Positions 1 to 6,110 of a stretch of 9,643 nt of DNA are shown piece after piece (position 1 is the stretch's first letter; the number at the start of each line of letters is the position of its first letter). The notes under the pieces were generated by a model, which worked only from the letters and a program-made list of their open reading frames with translations, ran no database searches and had not been told where the DNA came from. The stretch lies in contig JAMFST010000129.1 of NCBI GenBank assembly GCA_026225435.1, forward strand, positions 1 through 9,643, in the 5' to 3' direction. Position numbers and translations under genes: made by a program. This DNA comes from Labilithrix luteola (lineage in GTDB: Bacteria; Myxococcota_A; Polyangia; Polyangiales; Polyangiaceae).

Positions 1-133
1 CCTTCAGCCCGTGCGGAGGCGTCTGGGGGGCGAACGGCTTGGGAGCCGCGTCACGAGGAAGCTCAGCCCCACAACCGAGGCAAAACTTGTAGTGGTCCTG
101 ATTGTCTTTCGCGCACTTCGGGCACGTGATCAC
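1..133 (-). CDS. Zinc-ribbon protein, N-terminal fragment
   Basis: This reading frame opens at GTG (133-131) and runs off the left edge, giving 44 visible residues. It begins MITCPKCAKDNQDHYKFCLG. Cysteines 4, 7, 18 and 21 form a CxxC-x10-CxxC zinc ribbon, presumably binding one Zn ion. A Pro-rich stretch follows (about residues 31-41), which looks like a linker to a further domain outside the window. The start is supported by AGGAAGG at 149-143, nine bases upstream. In myxobacterial proteins such an N-terminal ribbon often precedes FHA, TPR or membrane segments, but nothing visible decides which, so the function is left open. The gene is divergent from the cyclophilin gene. The competing frame over 63-302 destroys the CxxC pattern and has no Shine-Dalgarno support. 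Confidence 0.72.
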   Translation of the reverse strand, partial: MITCPKCAKDNQDHYKFCLGCGAELPRDAAPKPFAPQTPPHGLK

Positions 134-225
134 GGGCGAAAACCTTCCTGATTCGTTCTGCGCGTAAGCAAGGAAACCACAAGTAGAGCCCGTGCGCGAA
201 GAACCGGCTGACGCATCGTGCATGA

Positions 226-251
226 GGCCCCTTTTGCGCCACAAAAGGGCC
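226..251. repeat. Inverted repeat (hairpin) in divergent intergenic region
   Basis: Arm 229-236 (CCCTTTTG) pairs perfectly with 242-249 (CAAAAGGG) around the 5-nt loop CGCCA. If C228 is bulged, two more G-C pairs form (226-227 with 250-251). It lies upstream of both flanking divergent genes and has no T-tract, so an ordinary terminator role is unlikely. It could be an operator, a 5'-leader hairpin or a dispersed intergenic repeat. Confidence 0.5.
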
Positions 252-275
252 GCACCGCCGCCGTTGCCCGACTAG

Positions 276-300
276 GGCGTGTTCTGCCATAGAACACGCC
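276..300. repeat. Perfect 10-bp inverted repeat upstream of the cyclophilin gene
   Basis: GGCGTGTTCT (276-285) is perfectly complementary to AGAACACGCC (291-300) around the 5-nt loop GCCAT. It sits 34 bases before the cyclophilin ATG. A 10-bp arm without mismatches is unlikely by chance in 200 bp. It may be a regulator-binding dyad or an RNA hairpin in the leader of either divergent gene. It has no U-run on either side. The rest of 134-334 shows no gene that I can support. Confidence 0.5.
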
Positions 301-320
301 ACAGGCTCACGAAAGTCGCC

Positions 321-326
321 TAGGGT
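321..326 (+). promoter_or_regulatory. Possible -10 element (leaderless-type) for the cyclophilin gene
   Basis: TAGGGT lies exactly 8 nt before the ATG at 335, and no Shine-Dalgarno is visible between them. A TANNNT hexamer at that distance is the usual layout of leaderless transcripts in several high-GC phyla. No convincing -35 box is seen, so this is only a suggestion. Confidence 0.25.
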
Positions 327-334
327 CCCGCCCC

Positions 335-910
335 ATGACTGAAGCCACCTACCCCGCCATCCAGATCGCCGGCACCGGCCAGCTCTACGCCCGCTTCGTC
401 ACCACGATGGGCAACATCGTCGTGAAGCTCGAAGAGGAGCGCGCGCCGAACACGGTGAAGAACTTCGTCGGCCTCGCGACCGGCACCCAGGAGTGGAAGG
501 ACCCCAAGACCGGTGAGACGGTCAATGGCCGCGGCTACTACGATGGCACCATCTTCCACCGCGTCATCCCCGGCTTCATGATCCAGGGCGGCGACCGCCT
601 CGGCACGGGCACCGGCGGCCCGGGCTACAAGTTCAAGGACGAGTTCCACAAGGACCTGAAGCACACCGGCAAAGGCGTGCTCTCCATGGCGAACGCGGGC
701 CCGAACACCAACGGCGCGCAGTTCTTCATCACCGAGACGGCCACGCCGCACCTCGACAACCGCCACGCGGTCTTCGGGACCACCATCGCCGGCGCCGACC
801 TGATCGCGAAGATCACCGGCGTGCCGCGCAGCGGTGGCGACCGGCCGAACACGCCGATCACCCTCGAGAAGGTGGAGATCTTCCGTAGCGAGACCGCCCC
901 GACCAACTGA
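335..910 (+). CDS. Cyclophilin-type peptidyl-prolyl cis-trans isomerase
   Basis: This 191-aa protein is a single cyclophilin domain catalysing cis-trans isomerisation of Xaa-Pro bonds during protein folding. The diagnostic blocks are present: IFHRVIPGFMIQGGD (73-87) with the catalytic Arg at 76 and active-site F81 and Q84; GVLSMANAGPNTNGAQFFIT (114-133) with F131 matching human CypA F113; and a PHLDNRHAVFG block (138-148). Residue 139 is His where human CypA has Trp121, as in many bacterial cyclophilins that bind cyclosporin poorly. An extra loop at about 51-66 is common in bacterial members. There is no signal peptide, so it should be cytoplasmic. The gene is monocistronic, divergent from the zinc-ribbon gene and convergent with the S41 gene 45 bp away. 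No Shine-Dalgarno precedes the ATG. The family is certain; the exact ortholog (ppiA/ppiB type) cannot be set by eye. Confidence 0.95.
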   Translation: MTEATYPAIQIAGTGQLYARFVTTMGNIVVKLEEERAPNTVKNFVGLATGTQEWKDPKTGETVNGRGYYDGTIFHRVIPGFMIQGGDRLGTGTGGPGYKFKDEFHKDLKHTGKGVLSMANAGPNTNGAQFFITETATPHLDNRHAVFGTTIAGADLIAKITGVPRSGGDRPNTPITLEKVEIFRSETAPTN

Positions 911-955
911 GGTCACGGACGGCACCTGGCATCGCGGCTTCCGGATCGTCTTCGA

Positions 956-2476
956 TCAGGGGGCCGCGGTCTTCGTCGCCTTCGGTAGCTTGAGCAGGAA
1001 CGGCAGCAGCGTCTCCACCGGCGCTTGCATCAGGTCGGGCGAGAGGTACGCGTCGACCGGGATGCCGACGCCGTCGCTGGGCGAGGCGAAGAGGTTCCGC
1101 TTGGAGCCGAGCTCCCAGCCGACGCCGGTCCGCGGCATGACGTAGGGGCGCAGGTTGCCGTACTCGAGGTATCCGCCGGTGCGCTCGCCCACGATGGTGG
1201 CGCCGAGCGCGGCGCGCAGCTCGAGAGGCGCGCTCTCCCCCGACGAGCCGCTCGCGCGATCGACGAGGACGAAGATGCGCCCGCGGTACGGCGTCTTGCT
1301 GGTGAAGGCAGACGAGGAGCCGTCGAACACGTCGCCCGCCACTCCGTGCGGCCCGCCGCCGAGCGGGTGGACATGGAGGAAGGTCTCGCGCGCCGCCTTG
1401 GACTCGGGTGCGTCGATGGTCCCCGCGGTGATCTGCCGCTCGACGAGCCGGTTCCAGTCCCCGCAAGCGACGGCGCTGGCCGAGGTGACATCGACGTACG
1501 GCGGCGCGCTGGTGCCGCGGGCCGCGCGCTTGATCCAGTTGAACACGTAGCCGTCGTCCCCCCCGCCGTTGCCGCGGAAGTCGAAGACGATGACCGACGC
1601 GGTCTTCTGCTGATCGTAGTCGGCGGCGAGGCGGGTGAGCGTCGCCTCCTCGTCCGGCGTGCCGGAGAGCCGCTGCAGACGGATGACCGCCGCCCGGCCG
1701 ACGCGGTGCCACTCGTACGGCGAGGCCTCGTCGTACATCCGGATCGGCTGCCCCGGGTCGGGCGCGAGGCGCTCGAAGGGGATGGGCGCCGCGCCGCTGC
1801 TGCAGCGCACGTTGAGGATGGGGGCCGTCGACTGCGCCGAGAAGGTCGCCAGCGGCTCGAAGGCGTCGCGGGTCACGAGGACCGAGTTGCGCATGGTCCC
1901 GGGGACGGCCACGTCCCCCTCGGCGGTGCAGGTCTCGGACTCGGCGAAGCGGCCGACGTGCTGGTACTCGGAGTAGGCGAGCGCCGGCTCCTTGGCCAGC
2001 GGATAGCCCCACAACCCGAGGTGGTTGTCGCGCACGTGACGACGGAGAGCGATCGCCCGGGCGAACACCCCGGTCTGGAAATCGATGGTCGGCCCGGCCG
2101 CGCGCACCTCGCGCTCCCAGTCGGTGAAGAAGGCGTCCACGTCGAAGGTGGTCGAGTGGAGCAGCTCGGGATAGCCCGCGTAGAGATGCTCGAGCGCCGC
2201 GTGCAGGTCGTGCACGTCGGCGGCGAGCGCGCCGGTATCGAGCCGGGAGTCGAGCGCAACGCGCGGACGGGTCGCGAAGCTGCGCAGCGCCGCGCTGTCC
2301 GGATCGAAGCAGTAGGGCCACCCGTTGGCGTGGTCGCGCGGCAAGTAGACCGACGGCTCGGTGACCGCAGACTTCGCAGGAGCGACCGGCGGCGGCTCGG
2401 CGCAGCCCGAGACGAGACGGGCGGCGCCGGCGGCGAGCAACCAGGCGGTGAGCGGCAGGGTGCGCAGGGGCTTCAC
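956..2476 (-). CDS. S41-family peptidase-like lipoprotein
   Basis: This 506-aa protein has a lipoprotein signal peptide (n-region with K2 and R5, hydrophobic 7-19, lipobox VSGC with lipidated C25). The mature protein should sit in the periplasm on a membrane. A Pro-rich spacer (28-33) leads to a region with RDNHLGL (149-155), resembling the D-x-H block near the start of S41 catalytic domains. VFDFRGNGGGDD (297-308) is the S41 core strand/turn. DRASGSSGES (406-415) fits the nucleophile loop with S411 as likely nucleophile, followed by GERTGG (430-435). The lysine of the classical CtpA Ser/Lys dyad falls on Y436, so the protein resembles the tricorn/IRBP-like branch rather than CtpA. I see no obvious PDZ domain. 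The GTG start overlaps the CHAD stop (GTGA) and has AAGGAG 5 nt upstream, so it is probably coupled. The substrate is unknown. Confidence 0.8.
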   Translation of the reverse strand: MKPLRTLPLTAWLLAAGAARLVSGCAEPPPVAPAKSAVTEPSVYLPRDHANGWPYCFDPDSAALRSFATRPRVALDSRLDTGALAADVHDLHAALEHLYAGYPELLHSTTFDVDAFFTDWEREVRAAGPTIDFQTGVFARAIALRRHVRDNHLGLWGYPLAKEPALAYSEYQHVGRFAESETCTAEGDVAVPGTMRNSVLVTRDAFEPLATFSAQSTAPILNVRCSSGAAPIPFERLAPDPGQPIRMYDEASPYEWHRVGRAAVIRLQRLSGTPDEEATLTRLAADYDQQKTASVIVFDFRGNGGGDDGYVFNWIKRAARGTSAPPYVDVTSASAVACGDWNRLVERQITAGTIDAPESKAARETFLHVHPLGGGPHGVAGDVFDGSSSAFTSKTPYRGRIFVLVDRASGSSGESAPLELRAALGATIVGERTGGYLEYGNLRPYVMPRTGVGWELGSKRNLFASPSDGVGIPVDAYLSPDLMQAPVETLLPFLLKLPKATKTAAP

Positions 2477-2973
2477 GGGCGCTCCTTCCGTCCCGCCGCT
2501 GCACCTCCCGACGCGGCCGCGAGCGCGGGCGCTTCGGTCGGCGCCATCTCCGCCTGGTACTTCTCGATCTTCCTGCGTCGCTGCATGGTGAGCGCTTCGA
2601 GCGCGGCGGTGCGGGCGAAGACCGGCAGGACGCGCGCGTGCGCCACCGCCGCCAGCGCGACGTCGAGGTCGTGCACCTCGCCGAGCCGCTTCTGGAACTT
2701 CGCCGCCGGAGCGGCCGTCGCCGCGAGATCCGCGGGGAGCGCCGGCGCGAAGAGCTCCGCGGTGTAGCGCAGCTCCTTGTAGGCGATGCGCAGATCGTGG
2801 AGCGCTTCGCTGTCGTCGACGCTCGCCTCGCGCCGCTCGTCGACCCCGCTCTGCGTCCGCGCGAGCACCTTCTTGGCGAACTTCGCCAGCGGCACGTCGC
2901 GCTCCGGGTACACCGGCAGCACCACCAGCGCCACCAGCATGGCGTGCGCGCGCGAAAGCTCGCCGGACTTCAC
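2473..2973 (-). CDS. CHAD-domain protein, C-terminal part (after in-frame TAG)
   Basis: This is the second half of a CHAD domain, an alpha-helical domain with conserved histidines and basic residues. Family members bind inorganic polyphosphate and occur on polyphosphate granules. As drawn from GTG 2973 it has 166 aa. It contains ALHDLRIAYKELRY (57-70) with H59, R62, K66, R69 and Y70, then AKFQKRLGEVHDLDVAL (91-107) with the LG-x-x-HD signature, and a basic tail (RRRKIEK, 132-138). It is in the same frame as the N-terminal part, separated only by TAG and one CGG codon. The GTG has no clear Shine-Dalgarno, so it is more likely the downstream remnant of one interrupted gene than an independent gene, although reinitiation right after the TAG is possible. 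Its TGA overlaps the S41 start by 4 bp. Confidence 0.7.
   Translation of the reverse strand: MKSGELSRAHAMLVALVVLPVYPERDVPLAKFAKKVLARTQSGVDERREASVDDSEALHDLRIAYKELRYTAELFAPALPADLAATAAPAAKFQKRLGEVHDLDVALAAVAHARVLPVFARTAALEALTMQRRRKIEKYQAEMAPTEAPALAAASGGAAAGRKERP
2482..2487 (-). promoter_or_regulatory. Ribosome binding site of the S41 gene
   Basis: AAGGAG lies inside the end of the CHAD gene, 5 nt before the GTG at 2476. It supports this start and the 4-bp GTGA overlap with the upstream stop. Confidence 0.7.
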
Positions 2974-2976
2974 CCG

Positions 2977-2979
2977 CTA
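2977..2979 (-). other. In-frame amber (TAG) codon interrupting the CHAD gene
   Basis: The two CHAD halves lie in one frame. Reading on the minus strand gives GCG ATG GTC TAG CGG GTG AAG, and removing the stop joins the RRAMV and RVKSGE helices without gap or overlap. A single substitution would explain it, for example CAG to TAG. Alternatives are a base-call error, readthrough, or termination followed by reinitiation at the GTG 3 nt later. Confidence 0.8.
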
Positions 2980-3411
2980 GACCATCGCCCGGCGCAGGCG
3001 ACGCTCACGCGTGGCCCGGCTGCGGCGCCAGCTGTCGAAGCTGGTGTCGACCACCGGCAGGCCTTCGAGCGTCTCGTCGAGCACCTCCTCGTCGCGCAGC
3101 TCGCCGCTGGCGCGCATCACCAGGGTGAAGGCGCGGCGGACCGCGTCGGCGTGGAAGCGTCCGTAGATGGGGCGCGCGAGCCGCAACAGCGTGCGGATGC
3201 GGCGCATGGCGACGCGCACGTCGTGGACCGCCTCGTCGTCCTTCTCGCCGGAGATCACGCGGGCGGCGCTGGCCTCGAGCTCGTGGGCGAGCTCGCCCAG
3301 CAGGCGCGCGAGGTAGGCGCTCACCTGGGGAACCTGCGGCGGGGCGGGCGCGGGCTCGGGCGCGGGTGGAGGAGGGGGAACCGCCTTCACCGTCTTCGGC
3401 TTCACCTTCAC
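2977..3411 (-). CDS. CHAD-domain protein, N-terminal part (ends at premature TAG)
   Basis: This 144-aa part carries the first half of a CHAD domain. A short basic start and a Pro/Ala-rich linker (11-30) precede helices containing AVHDVRVAMRRIRTLL (61-76) with H63, R66, R70, R71 and R73, then GELRDEEVL (103-111), the usual (L)RD-x-x-V turn, and a basic helix (129-141). I chose GTG at 3411 because it overlaps the RNase J stop as GTGA and has GGGAGG 6 nt upstream. The ATG at 3447 would add 12 residues read out of frame inside the end of RNase J. An uninterrupted CHAD protein of about 312 aa would result if the TAG at 2979-2977 were sense. Expected role: cytoplasmic binding of polyphosphate or another polyanion. 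Whether the short product is stable is unknown. Confidence 0.75.
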   Translation of the reverse strand: MKVKPKTVKAVPPPPPAPEPAPAPPQVPQVSAYLARLLGELAHELEASAARVISGEKDDEAVHDVRVAMRRIRTLLRLARPIYGRFHADAVRRAFTLVMRASGELRDEEVLDETLEGLPVVDTSFDSWRRSRATRERRLRRAMV

Positions 3412-5054
3412 TGCGTTCCTCCCACCACTTGCACCATGACCTGGCATACCGGCTTGCTCCCGAAGGCCTGGAAGAAGGTACGCCGGATCGCGGTGCGCGC
3501 GGCAGCTCCCGGTTCATCGATCAGACGGAGCCCCTCGATGGCCCGCGTCACCTCCCCCCGCGCCGCCGCCAGCGTCGATTCCAGCAGCGGATCGGCCTCC
3601 GCCGCGATGCCGCGGGTCGTCAACGCGATCGGCGCCACCAGCCGCCCCGCGGCGTCGACCGGGACGAAGGCGACGACGATCCCCGTCTCCGCCAGCGCCG
3701 CCCGCTCGCGCAGGGTCTCGCCGTCGATGGGGCGCTGGGCGAAGGTGTACACCCGCCCCGACGGCACGCGGCCGGCGTCCTCGAGCAGCCCGGCGCGCAA
3801 GATCAGCTTCTGCCCGTTCTCGATGACGCGCGCGTCGGTCCCGAAGTCGCGGGCGATGGCGGCGTGCTTCTGCAGGTGGCGCAGCGTGCCGTGGACCGGG
3901 AGGAAGGAGCGCGGGCGGGTCAGCTCCAGGAGGCGAACCTGCTCGTCCTGGTAGGCGTGGCCGCTCACGTGGACGCGGCGGTCGCTGGTCCGGGTGATGA
4001 CCTCGGCGCCGAGGCGCATCAGGTCGCTCATCATCTCGGACACCTCCGGCTCGTGCCCGGGGATGACGCGGCTCGAGAGGATCACCGTGTCGCCGGTCGT
4101 GAGCTTCAGCGTCGGGTGCTGCTCGCGGGCGAGCCGGCCGAGCGCGGCGCGGGACTCGGCCTGCGTGCCGGTGGCGATCGCCAGGATGCGGTTGCGCGGG
4201 AGCTCGTTGAGCCGCTGATCCGGGTACACCAGCCCGCTCGGCCAGCCGAGGTACCCGGTCGAGTGCGCGACCCGGCTGTGCGTCTGCACGCTGCGCCCGA
4301 GGAGCACCAGCTTGCGCCCGGTGGCGACGGCGACCTCGCCGAGGACGCGCAGGCGGTGGACGTTGGAGGCGAAGAGGCCGACCACCACCGCGCCGGTGGC
4401 CCCGCCGACGATCCGCTCGAGCGCCTCGCCGACGATCTCCTCGCTCCCCGAGCTCCCCTCGGAGTCCACGTTGGTCGAGTCGGAGAGGAGGAGCTCCACC
4501 CCCTCGTCTCCCAGCTCCTCGAAGCGCGCGGCGTCGAACAGCTCCCCGTCGGGCGGGTTGGGATCGATCTTGAAATCGCCGCTGTGCACCACCAGCCCGG
4601 CGTCGGTGCGAATGGCGAGCGCGGTCGCGTCGGCGATGGAATGCGTCACCCGGATCGGCTCCACCTCGAAGCTGCCGATGCGGATCGGCTGCCGCACGCG
4701 CATCTCGTGCAGGTGGGCGTGGCGGAGGATCTCGTGCTCCCGCAGCCGCTCGCCCAGCAGCCCGAGGGCGTAGGGCGGCGCGTAGACCGGTACGTCGAAG
4801 CGACGCAGGAGGTACGGCAGCGCCCCGATGTGGTCCTCGTGGCCGTGGGTGACCGCCACGCCGGCGATACGGTCGCGGTAAGGCTCGAGCGCCTCGAACG
4901 ATGGGTGAACCACGTCCACGCCCAGCCCGCGGTCGTCGAAGGTCACCCCGCAGTCGATCAGCAGGACCTCGCCGCGCTGCTCGAGCGCCAGGCAGTTCAT
5001 GCCGATCTCCCCCAGACCACCGAGCGGGAACAAGCTCAGCGCAGCCTCGGGCAT
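3408..5054 (-). CDS. rnj: Ribonuclease J (metallo-beta-lactamase / beta-CASP)
   Basis: This 548-aa protein matches the RNase J family in length (about 550) and motifs. RNase J is a cytoplasmic 5'-3' exo-/endoribonuclease in mRNA decay and rRNA maturation. The metallo-beta-lactamase part has THGHEDHIGALP (69-80) with Zn ligands H70, H72, D74 and H75, then H138 (RVTHSI) and D160 (HSGDFKID). The beta-CASP insert follows SDSTNVDSEGSSGSEE (191-206), a hallmark of RNase J. Later motifs are SSRVIPGHE (327-335), VSGHA (363-367, H366) and LPVHGT (385-390, H388). A divergent C-terminal domain spans about 450-548. The ATG at 5054 puts the protein start right before the first beta-strand. Upstream extension to 5207 would overlap the divergent ATPase gene and adds an Arg-rich shadow sequence. 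No Shine-Dalgarno is evident; TAGGAC lies 8 nt before the ATG. It is the first gene of the RNase J-CHAD-S41 operon. Confidence 0.95.
   Translation of the reverse strand: MPEAALSLFPLGGLGEIGMNCLALEQRGEVLLIDCGVTFDDRGLGVDVVHPSFEALEPYRDRIAGVAVTHGHEDHIGALPYLLRRFDVPVYAPPYALGLLGERLREHEILRHAHLHEMRVRQPIRIGSFEVEPIRVTHSIADATALAIRTDAGLVVHSGDFKIDPNPPDGELFDAARFEELGDEGVELLLSDSTNVDSEGSSGSEEIVGEALERIVGGATGAVVVGLFASNVHRLRVLGEVAVATGRKLVLLGRSVQTHSRVAHSTGYLGWPSGLVYPDQRLNELPRNRILAIATGTQAESRAALGRLAREQHPTLKLTTGDTVILSSRVIPGHEPEVSEMMSDLMRLGAEVITRTSDRRVHVSGHAYQDEQVRLLELTRPRSFLPVHGTLRHLQKHAAIARDFGTDARVIENGQKLILRAGLLEDAGRVPSGRVYTFAQRPIDGETLRERAALAETGIVVAFVPVDAAGRLVAPIALTTRGIAAEADPLLESTLAAARGEVTRAIEGLRLIDEPGAAARTAIRRTFFQAFGSKPVCQVMVQVVGGTQ
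3418..3423 (-). promoter_or_regulatory. Ribosome binding site that decides the CHAD start
   Basis: GGGAGG sits within the last codons of RNase J, 6 nt before GTG 3411. It argues for this GTG rather than the ATG at 3447, and for coupling with RNase J termination. Confidence 0.75.
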
Positions 5055-5136
5055 GGTCCAGCGTCCTACCACATCAGCCCGGCGACGATCGGCGTTGCGA
5101 CGCGCGCCCGCGGGCCGTAGTGGTCGAGATCCGCCG
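5055..5136. promoter_or_regulatory. Divergent promoter region, RNase J / ArsA-like ATPase
   Basis: These 82 bp must hold the promoters or leaders of both divergent genes. Visible items are TAGGAC on the minus strand (5068-5063), 8 nt before the RNase J ATG, which could be a -10 of a leaderless or near-leaderless transcript. There is also a 10-bp palindrome, GCCCGCGGGC (5106-5115), which may be only GC-rich coincidence. No clear -35 box is seen. Confidence 0.4.
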
Positions 5137-6084
5137 ATGGGTCCCGTCCCGACACTCGATCGCCGCCTGCTCTTCGTCACGGGCAAGGGGGGCGTGGGCA
5201 AGACCACCGTCGCCGCGGCCCTGGCGCTCTCGCTCGCCGGTCAGAACAAGCGGGTGCTCATCGCCATGTGCAACGCGAAGGAGCGCCTCTCCACCATGCT
5301 CGGCTCGGACCTCATCGGCCCGGACGTGCGGCCGGTGCGCCCCAACGTCTGGGCGGTGAACATCGAGCCGGAGCGGGCGATGGAGGAGTACGGCCTCCTC
5401 ACGCTCAAATCGAAGGCGCTCTACAAGCTGCTCTTCGACAACAAGTACGTGCGCGCCTTCTTCCGCGCGGTGCCCGGCCTCCACGAGTGGGCCATGCTGG
5501 GCAAGGCCTGGTGGCACACGACCGAGACGCGGGAGGACGGCTCGCTGCGCTTCGACGTGGTCATCGTCGACGCGCCGGCGACGGGCCACGGGCTCGACAT
5601 GCTGCGCGTACCCAAGGTGATCACCGAGATCGTGCCGCCGGGGATCCTGCGGCGCGACGCGGAGATCGCCTGGACGATGTTCCAGGACCCGAAGCGCTCG
5701 GGCGTGGTGGTGGTCACCCTCCCCGAGGAGCTGCCGGTCACCGAAACCCTGGAGCTGGCCGAGGCGCTCGACCGCGAGCTGCACATGCCGCTGGCGCGCG
5801 TGGTGGTGAACGCCGTCCTGCCACGTCTGTGGGACGAGGAGGAACGCGCCTCGCTCGAGACCTTGCCGGCGCCGGTGGCGTTCTCGCTGCCGACCGAGGG
5901 GAAGAGCGCCGCCGAGACGCTGCTCGCCACCGGCCGCACCCGCGCCGTGCGCGAACGGGTGCAGGCCGAGAGCATCGCCCGGCTGACGCGCGGATTGCCC
6001 CTGGCGCCCGTCTTTCTGCCGTACATTCTCGGCGACGCCGCCACCCCGGCCTCGATCGAGGAGCTGTCGCGTCGCCTGGCCTGA
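5137..6084 (+). CDS. ArsA/GET3-family ATPase
   Basis: This 315-aa P-loop ATPase belongs to the SIMIBI class. It has the deviant Walker A GKGGVGKTT (16-24) with signature Lys17 and catalytic-loop Lys22, and the ArsA-type switch II DAPATGHG (145-152). Members of the family drive arsenite export or target tail-anchored proteins. Single ArsA-like ATPases of unknown cargo are common in actinobacteria and myxobacteria. No arsB, arsR or arsC is nearby, so arsenic resistance is not supported. Only one ATPase domain is present, so it probably acts as a dimer in the cytoplasm. C45 is the only Cys, so the CxxC zinc motif of GET3 is lacking. ATG 5137 is chosen because the 46-residue upstream extension overlaps the RNase J gene and is Arg/Ser-rich shadow sequence. 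The Shine-Dalgarno is weak. The Nudix gene follows 26 bp downstream, probably in the same transcript. Confidence 0.88.
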   Translation: MGPVPTLDRRLLFVTGKGGVGKTTVAAALALSLAGQNKRVLIAMCNAKERLSTMLGSDLIGPDVRPVRPNVWAVNIEPERAMEEYGLLTLKSKALYKLLFDNKYVRAFFRAVPGLHEWAMLGKAWWHTTETREDGSLRFDVVIVDAPATGHGLDMLRVPKVITEIVPPGILRRDAEIAWTMFQDPKRSGVVVVTLPEELPVTETLELAEALDRELHMPLARVVVNAVLPRLWDEEERASLETLPAPVAFSLPTEGKSAAETLLATGRTRAVRERVQAESIARLTRGLPLAPVFLPYILGDAATPASIEELSRRLA

Positions 6085-6110
6085 TCTGACCTGACGTGCC
6101 CTGACCTGCC

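Noticed and set aside
63..302. 79-aa minus-strand frame at the left edge
   Set aside because: It overlaps the zinc-ribbon gene in another frame and lacks Shine-Dalgarno support and any family features.
858..2767. Long alternative frames on both strands over the S41 gene
   Set aside because: Only the 956-2476 minus frame has a signal peptide, S41 motifs, a Shine-Dalgarno and coupling. The others are Arg/Ala-rich shadows.
2977..2979. Amber codon as programmed pyrrolysine insertion
   Set aside because: No pyl genes or downstream recoding structure are visible, and the site is not a conserved catalytic position. Nonsense mutation or base error is simpler.
3412..3447. ATG 3447 as the CHAD start
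   Set aside because: The 12 extra residues are read out of frame from the end of RNase J. GTG 3411 has a strong Shine-Dalgarno and the GTGA overlap.
3366..5120. 584-aa open frame on the plus strand opposite RNase J
   Set aside because: Its composition is His/Arg/Val/Asp-rich with no domain, while the opposite strand encodes an RNase J with all motifs. It is a shadow of GC-biased codons.
5055..5207. 51-residue N-terminal extension of RNase J
   Set aside because: It overlaps the divergent ATPase start and does not resemble RNase J. The family begins right at the ATG at 5054.
5137..6084. Arsenite efflux ATPase (arsA) of an ars operon
   Set aside because: There is no arsB, arsR, arsC or arsD nearby and only a single ATPase domain is present. 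Only family-level naming is justified.
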